Assembly (NCBI GenBank): GCA_002297815.1
Contig: DBKH01000067.1
Coordinates: forward strand, 34,332 to 98,331
From: Bacteroidales bacterium UBA755
GTDB taxonomy: Bacteria > Bacteroidota > Bacteroidia > Bacteroidales > UBA932
Reading direction: 5' to 3'
Length of the DNA stretch: 64,000 nt
A model generated the notes under the pieces. It saw only the letters and a program-made list of their open reading frames with translations. It was not told the DNA's origin and searched no databases. Each line of letters opens with the position of its first letter. Positions within the stretch are counted from its first letter, which is position 1. Made by a program: the position numbers and the translations under genes. Of the stretch, positions 1 through 8,614 are shown piece after piece.

Positions 1-735
1 GATATTGTCTCCTGTTCCACCTGTCAGGCTAGGAGCTGATGCCGGTGAGGATCCACGGTAAAACATCTGGAGATCATAAGCGCTTTCACGATGGCTGTCA
101 GAAGGTGTTCCAGAAAAAGACATTTCCAAAACTGCTTTACTTTCAACTTTTCCACGAGACTCATCAGAAGCTGAAATGTAGTTCGACCAATCTTCACCTT
201 CATGGTCAAAATGATTGGAATGATCAGAGACTGTTCCCTGAACGTCCTTAGCGTCTGGAACATCAAGAGAGATCTCGACCATTTCCTCTTCATGGATAGG
301 CTCAGGCTGAGAGGGTTCTTCCTCAATTGCCAGACTATTTGCCTGAGCGACAAGATGACTGGATGGACGTTTGCCTATGAGTTTAACGTCAACGGAGGAC
401 GTCTTAACGTCCGCTTCGGGCATCAATACCTCAACAGAAGAATCTTGGCCTTCGTTTGAAATGGCTGAAGAAGGCTGATCTAAGGCCAAGATTCTCTGTG
501 AGTTGTCTAACGTGCTGTCAGTTCCGGAATCAAAAAAACGAAGGCCAACAAAGACACCAAGTGCCACGACTGCAGCTGCCACCATTGAGCGCCAAAAAAT
601 CGGAGCAATGACTGGAGCACGTTTTGCCTTAGGAAAAAGAGATGACTCAACGTCCTCCCACAGTCCTTTCGGTGCGGGTTCCTCGTAGTCATTCATTTTT
701 CGTTCTAAGTCTTTTAGCCAATCATTATCACTCAT
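1..735 (-). CDS. Sigma-adjacent single-pass membrane protein (anti-sigma-like), partial
   Basis: The frame runs open off the left edge, giving 245 codons. It starts at an ATG that overlaps the sigma-factor stop as ATGA, which implies translational coupling. The N-terminus (MSDNDWLKDLERKMNDYEEP) resembles the short cytoplasmic segment that follows ECF sigma genes in Bacteroidota. One membrane helix follows at about residues 42-65, then an acidic, Ser-rich, low-complexity region. Position and topology suggest a regulator of the neighbouring sigma factor. Related proteins often end in an outer-membrane beta-barrel, but that part would lie outside the window. The role is inferred from context, not from a recognised domain. 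Confidence 0.7.
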   Translation of the reverse strand, partial: MSDNDWLKDLERKMNDYEEPAPKGLWEDVESSLFPKAKRAPVIAPIFWRSMVAAAVVALGVFVGLRFFDSGTDSTLDNSQRILALDQPSSAISNEGQDSSVEVLMPEADVKTSSVDVKLIGKRPSSHLVAQANSLAIEEEPSQPEPIHEEEMVEISLDVPDAKDVQGTVSDHSNHFDHEGEDWSNYISASDESRGKVESKAVLEMSFSGTPSDSHRESAYDLQMFYRGSSPASAPSLTGGTGDNI

Positions 736-1304
736 AATGTCGCCTCCATTCTTTTCATGTAATCTCGTATCTGTCTTGATAAAATAGCCCGTGCCCTATG
801 AAGTTGAGATGCCGAAGTACTTTCAGAGATTCCCATCAACTCTGCTATCTCCTTGTGGCTCTTCTGCTCAAAGACATACAGGTTTAACACCGTCCTATAG
901 CCTTCTGGTAAAGCTTGAATCATTCTTTGGATAGCTTCGGGAGGAACTTTCCCTACATCCGGCTCTTCTTCCTCCTCTTTGTCAGGAAGATCCCATTTGT
1001 ATTCAACAGTGTCAGATCGCTTCCGCTTACGGATCAGCTTCAATGCTTCATTGACGGTAATCTGCCTCATCCACGCCTTAAGTGAGCCTTCCCCACGATA
1101 GTCAAATTTGTCTAAAGACGAAAAAATCTTGACAAAACTGTCCTGTAAGACATCACGCAAGTCACCTTCATTCGGAATGTAACGGGAACAAGTGGCCGCA
1201 AGATACCTAGAGTAGCAGTCGTATATCTGCTTCATCGCGGTACGGTCACCATTCCTTGCCTGTTCGACAAGAGTCCTTTCTATGTCTCCAGTCAGCGTTC
1301 CCAT
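732..1304 (-). CDS. ECF-type RNA polymerase sigma-70 factor
   Basis: A 190-residue sigma factor with only regions 2 and 4, the normal size for the extracytoplasmic-function class. Region 2 is near residues 25-95, with DVLQDSFVKIF and the aromatic FDYRGEGSLKAWM stretch that contacts the -10 element. Region 4 is near 130-175, with LPEGYRTVLNLYVFEQKSHKEI and a helix-turn-helix ending in LHRAR. It lies 26 bases downstream of the NigD-like gene and overlaps the next gene by four bases, so the three are probably one transcript. It presumably directs a stress or envelope regulon; no target can be named. Confidence 0.93.
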   Translation of the reverse strand: MGTLTGDIERTLVEQARNGDRTAMKQIYDCYSRYLAATCSRYIPNEGDLRDVLQDSFVKIFSSLDKFDYRGEGSLKAWMRQITVNEALKLIRKRKRSDTVEYKWDLPDKEEEEEPDVGKVPPEAIQRMIQALPEGYRTVLNLYVFEQKSHKEIAELMGISESTSASQLHRARAILSRQIRDYMKRMEATL

Positions 1305-1330
1305 CCCGAACAGACAAGGAAAATCATTTA

Positions 1331-2044
1331 TCAGTCAAGAACTTGCGACTCCTGTGGTAAAGAAAAACGCGAGGAGTACTTCACCTTGGCAGATCTGTCT
1401 CCGTCATAATCTTTCCAGTGCAAGGTCAAAGTCTCGCCATCTTTGACATTAGGAAGAAGATCATCAATCTTGAAAGCTATGAAGCCATCTGCCGGAGCAC
1501 CATATTCATTATCTCCGTTCCTGTCATGTCTAAGGTAAAGATCCAAAGTCTCCGGATCAATAGCAAGATGGAGATAGTGGACTTTCTTTTCCATGGAATA
1601 GCTCTGCCCGACCCATGATGCGAAGTGAAGGGTAAGATAACCATCCTCACAGCATGTAACCCAATCATCGTAGATGTACAGCCCACCGTCATCTTTAGCG
1701 TTTTTAAAATCTTCATCATAAAGGACAGCTGGTTTCGTACGCAACGAGTCAATCCAAACGACCTTTACCGTCTTGGAGTACAGGCGGCTAGCCTCCTTGT
1801 TCTCTTCATAGCGGAGCAGTGCCCTTACCTCACGTTTGAAAGGATTGCTCCATCCCTTAGGTTCAAGGGTGGTTTTTTCATCCAGTTGGAAATAGGTGTC
1901 CGCTCCATTTGTCTTTACAGTTACGAGAGCGTTCGGAGTACCTAGCCATTCATTCCCGTCATCAAGTTTGGAGCAAGAAGACAGCGAAGCGGCAACCAAG
2001 GCCGCAACTGCCAAAACAATCTTGAAATTTTTCATCTGTTTCAT
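1331..2044 (-). CDS. NigD-like lipoprotein
   Basis: 237 residues with a lipoprotein signal peptide ending in SLSSC (lipidated Cys about residue 24). The rest is a beta-rich sequence resembling the two-domain NigD-like family of Bacteroidota: GTPNALVTVKTNGADTYFQL opens the N-terminal sandwich, and the second half carries Asp-rich turns such as RHDRNGDNEYG. NigD was named from a Bacteroides bacteriocin-associated operon, but most relatives are surface lipoproteins of unknown role. It is the first gene of the presumed NigD-sigma-regulator unit, so it may be a sensor or target of that sigma factor. Family assignment is from overall pattern. Confidence 0.7.
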   Translation of the reverse strand: MKQMKNFKIVLAVAALVAASLSSCSKLDDGNEWLGTPNALVTVKTNGADTYFQLDEKTTLEPKGWSNPFKREVRALLRYEENKEASRLYSKTVKVVWIDSLRTKPAVLYDEDFKNAKDDGGLYIYDDWVTCCEDGYLTLHFASWVGQSYSMEKKVHYLHLAIDPETLDLYLRHDRNGDNEYGAPADGFIAFKIDDLLPNVKDGETLTLHWKDYDGDRSAKVKYSSRFSLPQESQVLD

Positions 2045-2155
2045 ACCTTATATTTATTTTTTACAGTCAACTAAATCCAGACCTTGTTAATTCTTGCGCA
2101 AAAATGCAAAAAAAAAGATTAAATTGCACTCGATTTTGAAAACGGACTTATTATA

Positions 2156-3604
2156 ATGAAGAAAATCACAATGTACCGAATGGGAATTTCCCTAATTCCT
2201 ATTCTTGTCCTGATAGTGTTCTTAGCATTGAACATCAGCATTTTCGGAAGTGATGCTATTCTCGGAGCCAGCCAGGTTGCGTTGTTGTTTTCTGCCGGGA
2301 TAGCAATTTGGCTAGCAATGTGGCTGTTCAAAGTTCCATGGGAAGTCTTTGAGGAAGAGATCAAGAACAACATCGGAGACGTGACTACAGCCATAGTCAT
2401 CCTATTTCTTATAGGGGCAATTTCTGGCACATGGACAATGAGTGGAATAGTCCCTACATTCATCTACTACGGAGTCAAAATCATAAGTCCCAAAGTGTTC
2501 CTTCTTACCGCATGCGTAATCTGCGCCCTTGTTTCGGTCATGATAGGTAGTTCATGGACAACTATTGCGACTATCGGTGTAGCACTTTTGGGAATAGGTA
2601 AGGCAGAAGGATTCAGCGATGGTGTGATCGCTGGAGCAATCATCTCCGGGGCATATTTCGGTGACAAAATCTCCCCCTTGTCAGACACCACTGTGTTGGC
2701 GTCCTCAATGAACAAAGTTCCGATGTTCAAACACATCCGTTATCTGATGTACACAACGGTACCGTCCATCGTGATCACTTTGATCATATTCCTAATCCTT
2801 GGGCTCTCTCACACGGGGAATGATGCAAACCTAGTTAATGAATATACCAACGTACTCAAAGCTAAGTTTAACATTACTCCATGGCTTATGATTGTTCCTG
2901 CACTGACCGCGATAATGATTGCGCGACGGTTGCCTGCACTGATAGTCTTAGGCCTATCAACCCTGCTTGCAGCAGTTGCAGCACTAATCTTCCAACCAGA
3001 CATAATTAGAGAAATCGGTGCTGGAATATCCGGAACAGAATCACAGGCAAAGATTCTGTTCACAGGCACAATAGAGTCAATCTACAACTCCGTCTCTGTT
3101 GACACAGGCAATCCGGAAGTAAACCAGCTTGTCGCCTCCAAGGGAATGATCGGAATGTTAAACACTGTCTATCTGATAATCTGCGCGATGTGCTTCGGAG
3201 CTGCCATGAAGGCTAGTGGAATGCTTCATCACTTAGCCTCAATAATTCTCCCAATGGCAAAACACAGGGTTAGCCTTGTGACATCAACAGTAGTGACAGG
3301 TACGGCTCTGAACGGCATCGTGTCCGATCAGTACCTTGCCATCATCCTGACATCTAGCTTGTTCAAGGACATCTACGACAAGGAAGGCTATGAGGACAGG
3401 TTGCTCAGCCGTGCAGTTGAGGATTCCGCGACAGTTACCTCTCCACTATTCCCTTGGAGCAGTTGCGGAATGACACAAGCCACAATCCTGAGTGTTCCAA
3501 CGCTTACTTACCTTCCATATTGCTTTTTCAACATCATCAGCCCGCTTATGAGCATAACTGTTGCCATCCTAGGATTCAAGATATTCAGAAAAGTGATGTC
3601 CTGA
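2156..3604 (+). CDS. nhaC: NhaC-family Na+/H+ antiporter
   Basis: 482 residues, almost entirely hydrophobic with roughly eleven membrane helices, matching NhaC-family length. It should exchange sodium for protons across the inner membrane for pH and sodium homeostasis. Family-like features are the SSWTTIATIGVALLGIGKA helix near residue 125 and the GDKISPLSDTTVLAS segment near 165-180, where conserved Asp and Ser/Thr residues of this family sit. Some NhaC-group members carry malate/lactate instead, so the substrate is not certain. It stands alone on the plus strand, 54 bases before an AraC-type regulator that may control it. Confidence 0.88.
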   Translation: MKKITMYRMGISLIPILVLIVFLALNISIFGSDAILGASQVALLFSAGIAIWLAMWLFKVPWEVFEEEIKNNIGDVTTAIVILFLIGAISGTWTMSGIVPTFIYYGVKIISPKVFLLTACVICALVSVMIGSSWTTIATIGVALLGIGKAEGFSDGVIAGAIISGAYFGDKISPLSDTTVLASSMNKVPMFKHIRYLMYTTVPSIVITLIIFLILGLSHTGNDANLVNEYTNVLKAKFNITPWLMIVPALTAIMIARRLPALIVLGLSTLLAAVAALIFQPDIIREIGAGISGTESQAKILFTGTIESIYNSVSVDTGNPEVNQLVASKGMIGMLNTVYLIICAMCFGAAMKASGMLHHLASIILPMAKHRVSLVTSTVVTGTALNGIVSDQYLAIILTSSLFKDIYDKEGYEDRLLSRAVEDSATVTSPLFPWSSCGMTQATILSVPTLTYLPYCFFNIISPLMSITVAILGFKIFRKVMS

Positions 3605-3658
3605 ATATTTTGTCCATCCCAGCTAATTACATGTATGTGTTAGACAAACATTTTCACT

Positions 3659-4621
3659 ATGGATAAATTCAAGAAAATCAACAACTTCGACATTAAACTT
3701 CTCAGAGACTTTCCTGGGTTGACTGAATATGACGGACAACTCTTCCTGAATGACACCATAGATGAGGAATGGCCGAGAAAAATCAAGAGTTTTCCGTCTC
3801 TCCCTGCGAAGATGCGATTCACCGCGATATTCCTTTGCCTAGGAGGCGAGGCACGAACTAGAGTTTCAGGCAATGAATATGTTATAAAAGAAAACGACAT
3901 ATTCATGGTCAGCCTCGGTAACATTGCTGAAAAAATAGTCATAAGCAATGATTTCAAGGCTATTTCCGTCTCGATTATGCCGGACAGCAGCCTTATGAAA
4001 TTCACCTATAGCAGTACAAGATTCTTGAGAAACTCACTATATGAGCCAAGCATTCTGACACTTACGAAAGAAGAGAGCAAGAGAATGGTGTCCTTTTTCG
4101 GGACAGTTAAAAACATTATCCTCTATGAGAGCGATATGTTCAAGAAAGAGGCTCTGGAAGGAGCTTCAATCATGCTTGCTAGTTACCTTTCGGCAAGAAT
4201 AGCCAACAAGAACAAGGAGATAATCCACCCTGTGACAAAATGGAGAAGCAACGAACTGTTGAGACGTTTTCTTATTGAAGTCAGCCAAAACTACACTTTC
4301 GAAAGAAGCATCCAATTCTACGCCAGACAATTGTACATCTCTCCGAAATACTTTGCCCAGATGATTTACAAGGAATCCGGCAAACATGCAAAAGACTGGA
4401 TCCGCGATTTTGTCATCAAGGATGCAAAGACAATGCTCAAGAGTGGCAATTACACCATTCAAGAAGTGAGCGAGGCCTTGCATTTCGCGAACCAGTCCTT
4501 TTTCGGGAAATATTTCAAAGAAGCCGTAGGCTGCTCTCCGAAGAGGTTCAAAGAGATCGTTACTTCTTCTCCTTCAGAAGGTCTCGAATCTCCTCAAGAA
4601 GAACCACATCCTCAGGCTTAG
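3659..4621 (+). CDS. AraC-family transcriptional regulator
   Basis: 320 residues. The N-terminal ~190 residues form a cupin-like sensing region (GGEARTRVSGNEYVIKENDI). The C-terminal ~100 residues are a double helix-turn-helix of the AraC/XylS type, with ARQLYISPKYFAQMIYKESG in the first and SEALHFANQSFFGKYFKEAV with SPKRF in the second. The domain order is usual for Bacteroidota regulators with unknown ligands. It follows the antiporter in the same direction. Its last 62 bases overlap the 3' end of mscL on the other strand, so the Ser/Pro/Glu-rich tail is encoded opposite the end of the channel gene. Confidence 0.9.
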   Translation: MDKFKKINNFDIKLLRDFPGLTEYDGQLFLNDTIDEEWPRKIKSFPSLPAKMRFTAIFLCLGGEARTRVSGNEYVIKENDIFMVSLGNIAEKIVISNDFKAISVSIMPDSSLMKFTYSSTRFLRNSLYEPSILTLTKEESKRMVSFFGTVKNIILYESDMFKKEALEGASIMLASYLSARIANKNKEIIHPVTKWRSNELLRRFLIEVSQNYTFERSIQFYARQLYISPKYFAQMIYKESGKHAKDWIRDFVIKDAKTMLKSGNYTIQEVSEALHFANQSFFGKYFKEAVGCSPKRFKEIVTSSPSEGLESPQEEPHPQA

Positions 4622-4997
4622 GTGCAGGTGCGGCAGGAGCTTCAGGAGCTGCTTCCTTCTTTCTGTGCAATTTAGCCAATCCCTTAATGACTAGGAATAT
4701 GCAAAAAGCGATTATCAAGAAGTTCACAGTTTCCTGAATGAAATTACCGTAGTTCAAGGTAACGGCAGGCTTTACTACCTCTGCACCATCCATAACAGCC
4801 TTATGGAGTACAATTTTAAGGTTGGTGAAATCAAAACCTCCAATCAGGACACCAACGCACGGCATGATGATGTCATTCACTAATGAAGTGACAATCTTGC
4901 CGAAAGCTCCTCCGACAACTACACCGACTGCCAAGTCGATCACATTACCTTTCATCGCAAAGTCCTTGAACTCGGACCAAAACTTACTTTTTGCCAT
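4560..4997 (-). CDS. mscL: Large-conductance mechanosensitive channel MscL
   Basis: 145 residues from the ATG at 4997 (MAKSKFWSEFKDFAMKGNVI); the frame is open further upstream but that part is not MscL-like and overlaps murU. The channel opens under membrane tension and releases solutes during hypo-osmotic shock. The first helix is AVGVVVGGAFGKIVTSLVND, with the small-residue gate typical of the family. The second is near residues 78-103, and the cytoplasmic end helix is EEIRDLLKEK after an Ala/Pro linker. It is the last gene of the minus-strand recycling run, starting 4 bases after murU, and converges with the AraC-type gene. Confidence 0.95.
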   Translation of the reverse strand: MAKSKFWSEFKDFAMKGNVIDLAVGVVVGGAFGKIVTSLVNDIIMPCVGVLIGGFDFTNLKIVLHKAVMDGAEVVKPAVTLNYGNFIQETVNFLIIAFCIFLVIKGLAKLHRKKEAAPEAPAAPAPKPEDVVLLEEIRDLLKEKK

Positions 4998-5001
4998 AAT
5001 A

Positions 5002-5748
5002 TCAGTTGTTTTTAAGTGTGTTTTTACAAAATTCCTCAGCTTCGGACAAGCTGTCAATCTTACCCACATCCAGAATATGCAAATCATCCGGCACGATTCC
5101 ATAAATCGGATGTTTGTCGCATTCTTTAATGTAAAAGTCAGTTATAGAAAAACGTCCATCCCAACCATCCTCATCAAACACCTTGAATATCCTATCTGAG
5201 ACACAGTGGATACCTGCAAAGGCATATTTTCGAAATCTGCTAGGATCTATGTCTCCGTAGGGACTTTTAACTTCTCCAGTTGCGAGGTTAGTCCAACCGA
5301 CTAGCCTTGTCTGGTCATCAAACAAGAAGTACCTTTGCGTCTTACGATTGCTTACTAAGATGTTGGACAATGCATCTGGGTGCGCTTGAGAGACAAACCA
5401 TTTCAAATCCAAGTCCGAAAGAATGTCAACATTATGGACAATGAATGGTCCTCCTTCTAGTAATGGGCGTGCATACTCAATTCCTCCTCCTGTCTCCCTA
5501 AGGAAATCCCTCTCATCTGAAAAACGGACATTAACTCCAAAATCATCCTGTTCGTGGACATAGCCAATGATAGAATCTGGGAAATGATGGACATTTATCA
5601 CGAGCTCAGAAATGCCCGCATTTTTAAGCTTCGTAACTACATGATAAAGAAGGGGCTTACCATTGATAGGAACCAAGGCTTTCGGGAGCGTGTCAGTGAT
5701 CGGCTTAAGTCTTGTACCAAGACCCGCTGCGAAAATCATCGCTTTCAT
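5002..5748 (-). CDS. murU: Nucleotidyltransferase, probable MurNAc-1-phosphate uridylyltransferase MurU
   Basis: 248 residues of the sugar-nucleotidyltransferase fold. The nucleotide-binding loop is AAGLGTRLKPIT at residues 7-18, followed by PKALVPI; a metal/sugar-site Asp sits in NVDILSDLDL. MurU joins UTP to MurNAc-1-phosphate, giving UDP-MurNAc and bypassing de novo MurA/MurB synthesis. The identification rests on direct abutment with the AmgK-like kinase (start codon adjacent to that gene's stop), the arrangement seen for amgK-murU, and on NamZ and AmpG upstream. Sequence alone would also allow a mannose-1-phosphate or glucose-1-phosphate transferase. Confidence 0.8.
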   Translation of the reverse strand: MKAMIFAAGLGTRLKPITDTLPKALVPINGKPLLYHVVTKLKNAGISELVINVHHFPDSIIGYVHEQDDFGVNVRFSDERDFLRETGGGIEYARPLLEGGPFIVHNVDILSDLDLKWFVSQAHPDALSNILVSNRKTQRYFLFDDQTRLVGWTNLATGEVKSPYGDIDPSRFRKYAFAGIHCVSDRIFKVFDEDGWDGRFSITDFYIKECDKHPIYGIVPDDLHILDVGKIDSLSEAEEFCKNTLKNN

Positions 5749-7164
5749 CTACAGAATCTTCTCAATGTCTAGTTCCCTATGGGAAACCGTGATCTTTATG
5801 TCAAACCTGTCAGCCAGATGCTGCGCCAGATGTTCCGCACAATAGACGGAACGATGCTGCCCACCGGTACATCCGAAGCAGACTTGAAGGTGAGTGAACT
5901 TCCGTTCGATAAAGCACTTGACATGATTATCCACTAGTTCATAGACATTATTCAAGAATTTTGTCACCCCTCCGTCATCCTCAAGAAACGTGATGACTTC
6001 TTTGTCCAAGCCGGTGAACTGACGGTAATGCTCGTACTTCCCTGGATTATTGATTGCCCGGCAGTCGAACACATAGCCGCCACCGTTACCGGTCGTGTCA
6101 ACTGGGATTCCTTTCTTGTAGGCAAAACTGAACACCTTCACTTCAAGACGTTTGTCCTCCGCAATGTTGTTGAACTGAGACATCGTTGTAAGCTTAGTAA
6201 GAATCTCGTTCAAGTAAGGATAATCCTCGAAAGGCTTCTGAAGAAGACGGCGAAGATTGCTCAAAGCATAAGGGACACTTGCAAGGAAATGAGGTTTCTT
6301 TTCGAAATATCCTCTAAAACCATAGGCTCCCAGTACCTGAAGTGTCCTAAAGAGGACGAATAAGCGGAGCCGTTCATTGAAATGTTCCTCGTTGACCTCC
6401 GTGAAGCCTTTCAAAGCTCTTAGATAAGTCTGAATCATCTCCTTACGCAGGTTCTCAGGGTAACGGGATTTAGCCTGCCAAATGAATGAAGCCACATCGT
6501 AGTAAATCGGCCCCCTACGTCCACCCTGAAAATCAATAAAGTACGGTTCCCCGTCCTTCATCATAACGTTACGCGCCTGGAAATCTCGGTACATGAAGGT
6601 GTCGCCCATGTCCTGCATAAGGTCAAACTTCAGTCTCTCGAAATCGTCCTGAAGTCTCACTTCATTAAATTCTAGTCCAGTAGCCTTCAGAAAGCAGTAC
6701 TTGAAATAGTTCAGGTCAAAGAGGATCATCCGCTCGTTGAACGCTGGTTCTGGGTAGCATACTGACCAGTCAAGTCCCTCGGCTCCCTTGAACTGAAGCT
6801 TCGGCAACATCTCCATTGCATGGCACAATAGACGACACTCGTAAGAACTATATTCACCGCTCTCACGTCCCTGACTGACCACATTATAAAGTTGGTCATC
6901 ACCAAGATCCTCTTGAATGTAGCGCATTCTGTCTTCGCTGACAGCCAGCACCTTAGGCACTTTAATTCCTTTACTGAGGAAGTGTGCGCTAAGGCTGACG
7001 AAGGCGTTGTTCTCGTCGCGGTTCGTACCAATGACACCAATAATAGAGATATTCCCGCCTTTAAGACGGAAATATCTCCTATTGCTTCCGGAGGAGTTTA
7101 ATTCCTCCGCATCGTTCACTTTCTGACCTGTGTATTCTTCAAATAGCTGTTTGAGTTTGTCCAT
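5749..7164 (-). CDS. amgK: AmgK-like amino-sugar kinase fused to a RapZ C-terminal domain
   Basis: 471 residues from the ATG at 7164; an upstream in-frame extension overlaps the previous gene and is not kinase-like. Residues ~1-330 are an aminoglycoside-phosphotransferase-type kinase with YRDFQARNVM as catalytic loop and IDFQGGRRGP as metal-binding segment. AmgK phosphorylates MurNAc and GlcNAc at the anomeric position. Residues ~340-471 match the C-terminal half of RapZ, including FGCTGGQHRSVYCAEHLA. In E. coli that domain binds glucosamine-6-phosphate and the GlmZ/GlmY RNAs; the RapZ P-loop half is absent here. The fusion suggests a kinase tuned by amino-sugar level, which is inference. Confidence 0.85.
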   Translation of the reverse strand: MDKLKQLFEEYTGQKVNDAEELNSSGSNRRYFRLKGGNISIIGVIGTNRDENNAFVSLSAHFLSKGIKVPKVLAVSEDRMRYIQEDLGDDQLYNVVSQGRESGEYSSYECRLLCHAMEMLPKLQFKGAEGLDWSVCYPEPAFNERMILFDLNYFKYCFLKATGLEFNEVRLQDDFERLKFDLMQDMGDTFMYRDFQARNVMMKDGEPYFIDFQGGRRGPIYYDVASFIWQAKSRYPENLRKEMIQTYLRALKGFTEVNEEHFNERLRLFVLFRTLQVLGAYGFRGYFEKKPHFLASVPYALSNLRRLLQKPFEDYPYLNEILTKLTTMSQFNNIAEDKRLEVKVFSFAYKKGIPVDTTGNGGGYVFDCRAINNPGKYEHYRQFTGLDKEVITFLEDDGGVTKFLNNVYELVDNHVKCFIERKFTHLQVCFGCTGGQHRSVYCAEHLAQHLADRFDIKITVSHRELDIEKIL

Positions 7165-7177
7165 TACGAGTAACTTG

Positions 7178-8593
7178 TTAGTAAAGACTGTTGTAAGAGG
7201 CAGTCCTGTTCGAATAATAGTTGTACTGATTGGCCAGCTTTCCGTACATCTGACCGAGCACTTCCAGATAAGGTTTCCCTTCAACAAGGGTCAACCTATA
7301 AACCGTGTCATCTACTTTGTAGAAATCCAAGCCGTCCATGGTGATTGTGTCGTAATCATCAGGAAGATCCTCTACCAAGGCACCTGATGGAGGGACAATG
7401 ACTTCGTACTGGCCGTTGGAGTTAACAATGTAGAAAACTCCGTCTTGATAGTAGTACGGTTGGTTGGCGTAGGCGTAACTCTGAACGAGGCCAAGCCTGT
7501 CTGCAAGAGAATAAGCGTTGTTGGCTCTCGTGGAATTAAGGGCAAATGCATTATTCTGTGCAGCGATAGTTGCATTGTTCTGAGCAATGATACGATTCTG
7601 CTCTTCAATGATACGGTTGTTGGCATCAATAGCTCGGTACATCCTGTAGGTGTTGTTGTAGTAGGCAAAGCGAACCGAAGCAAAAGCCAAGTCTGAAATT
7701 GCCCGGTCAATGCATACTCCGAAAGGAGGACGACAGACAACGAATATGTCACCATAAGGTCTGTAGTAGATTCCATCGTAGATGCAGTACTCTACACCCC
7801 AATATGTTACCCTTCTATAGCGCGGAGGAAGACGATGGACCCTATAGCCGTAGTAGTGATGATCATGCGCCCAGAAATGTCCAGGGCGATCATAAGGCAT
7901 GAAATCACGATCACGTGGCGGGATTCTGTGGACATTCCTGTCATCTCCGATTCTCATAAAATCACTACGGCTTTCGCGCATCACATCACGTCTGCCGTCA
8001 TAAGATGTCAAGCCTCCTCTTGTGGCATTACCAACTCTTTGAGATTGTTCTCTTCGAGAATCAGATGAAGCTGATCGGGAGGAATTGCTTCTCGTTGAAG
8101 AAGAACCAATCTGCCTAGCTACTCTTCCTTCGGAAGAACGGCTTGAAGTTGTTGATTCTCTTCTGCTAGATGACGAACTTCTTACATTAAAAGACTCCCT
8201 AGAAGATGATGATGACCTAGCCTCAGCGTTGCTTCTGCGGTTATTATCCTGAGAACTCCTCGAAACACCAGCGCTGCTTCTGCGGTTATTATCCTGAGAA
8301 CTGCGGGAAGCCTCGGTTCTGCTGCTTCTACGAGTGTCGTCCTGAGAACTTCTCGAAACACCAGCGCTGCTTCTGCGGTTATTGTCTTGAGAGCTGCGAG
8401 TAGTAGATCTTGAAGATGAAGCACTTCTGGTAGAAGAAGAACTTCTGGACGATGAACGGGAACTCTGAGAAGATGTCGTGCTGCCACTTCTTGAAGAGGA
8501 TGACCGCCTTTCTTGAGAATATGAATCTACTGGGAGGGCAAGCATGGCCAACGTAAGAGCCGATGCAAGCGCAATGTTCAGAATGTTCTTCAT
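7178..8593 (-). CDS. DUF6515-like secreted protein with Ser/Arg repeats
   Basis: 471 residues with a cleavable signal peptide (about residues 1-26, LALPVDSYSQ). Residues ~27-200 are a Ser/Arg/Gln-rich low-complexity region with tandem copies of SRSSQDNNRRSSAGV-like units. Next is a His/Tyr-rich stretch (DRPGHFWAHDHHYYGYRVHR), a pair of hydrophobic segments near 285-300, an Asn/Gln-rich helix (NRIIEEQNRIIAQNNATIA), and a compact C-terminal domain. This order resembles DUF6515 proteins of Bacteroidota, whose function is unknown. It lies 13 bases before amgK, within the recycling run, so an envelope role is plausible but unproven. Confidence 0.7.
   Translation of the reverse strand: MKNILNIALASALTLAMLALPVDSYSQERRSSSSRSGSTTSSQSSRSSSRSSSSTRSASSSRSTTRSSQDNNRRSSAGVSRSSQDDTRRSSRTEASRSSQDNNRRSSAGVSRSSQDNNRRSNAEARSSSSSRESFNVRSSSSSRRESTTSSRSSEGRVARQIGSSSTRSNSSRSASSDSRREQSQRVGNATRGGLTSYDGRRDVMRESRSDFMRIGDDRNVHRIPPRDRDFMPYDRPGHFWAHDHHYYGYRVHRLPPRYRRVTYWGVEYCIYDGIYYRPYGDIFVVCRPPFGVCIDRAISDLAFASVRFAYYNNTYRMYRAIDANNRIIEEQNRIIAQNNATIAAQNNAFALNSTRANNAYSLADRLGLVQSYAYANQPYYYQDGVFYIVNSNGQYEVIVPPSGALVEDLPDDYDTITMDGLDFYKVDDTVYRLTLVEGKPYLEVLGQMYGKLANQYNYYSNRTASYNSLY
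8225..8400. repeat. Degenerate tandem repeat coding for Ser/Arg units of the DUF6515-like protein
   Basis: Repeated GCGCTGCTTCTGCGGTTATT and CCTGAGAACT blocks recur at about 45-60-base spacing. They encode SSQDNNRRSSAGVSR-type units. The copies differ at silent and non-silent sites, so the array is not freshly expanded. Confidence 0.65.
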
Positions 8594-8614
8594 GATAATT
8601 CGGTGTTAAGTGGT

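Noticed and set aside
5003..5102. Longer mscL start
   Set aside because: The extension lies inside murU and is unlike MscL; the ATG at 4997 begins the conserved sequence.
6726..7040. Second gene inside amgK
   Set aside because: A shadow frame; the kinase frame is continuous and carries all motifs.
8225..8400. Possible CRISPR array in the Ser/Arg repeat region
   Set aside because: The repeats vary in sequence and spacing, lie in a long coding frame, and no cas genes are near.
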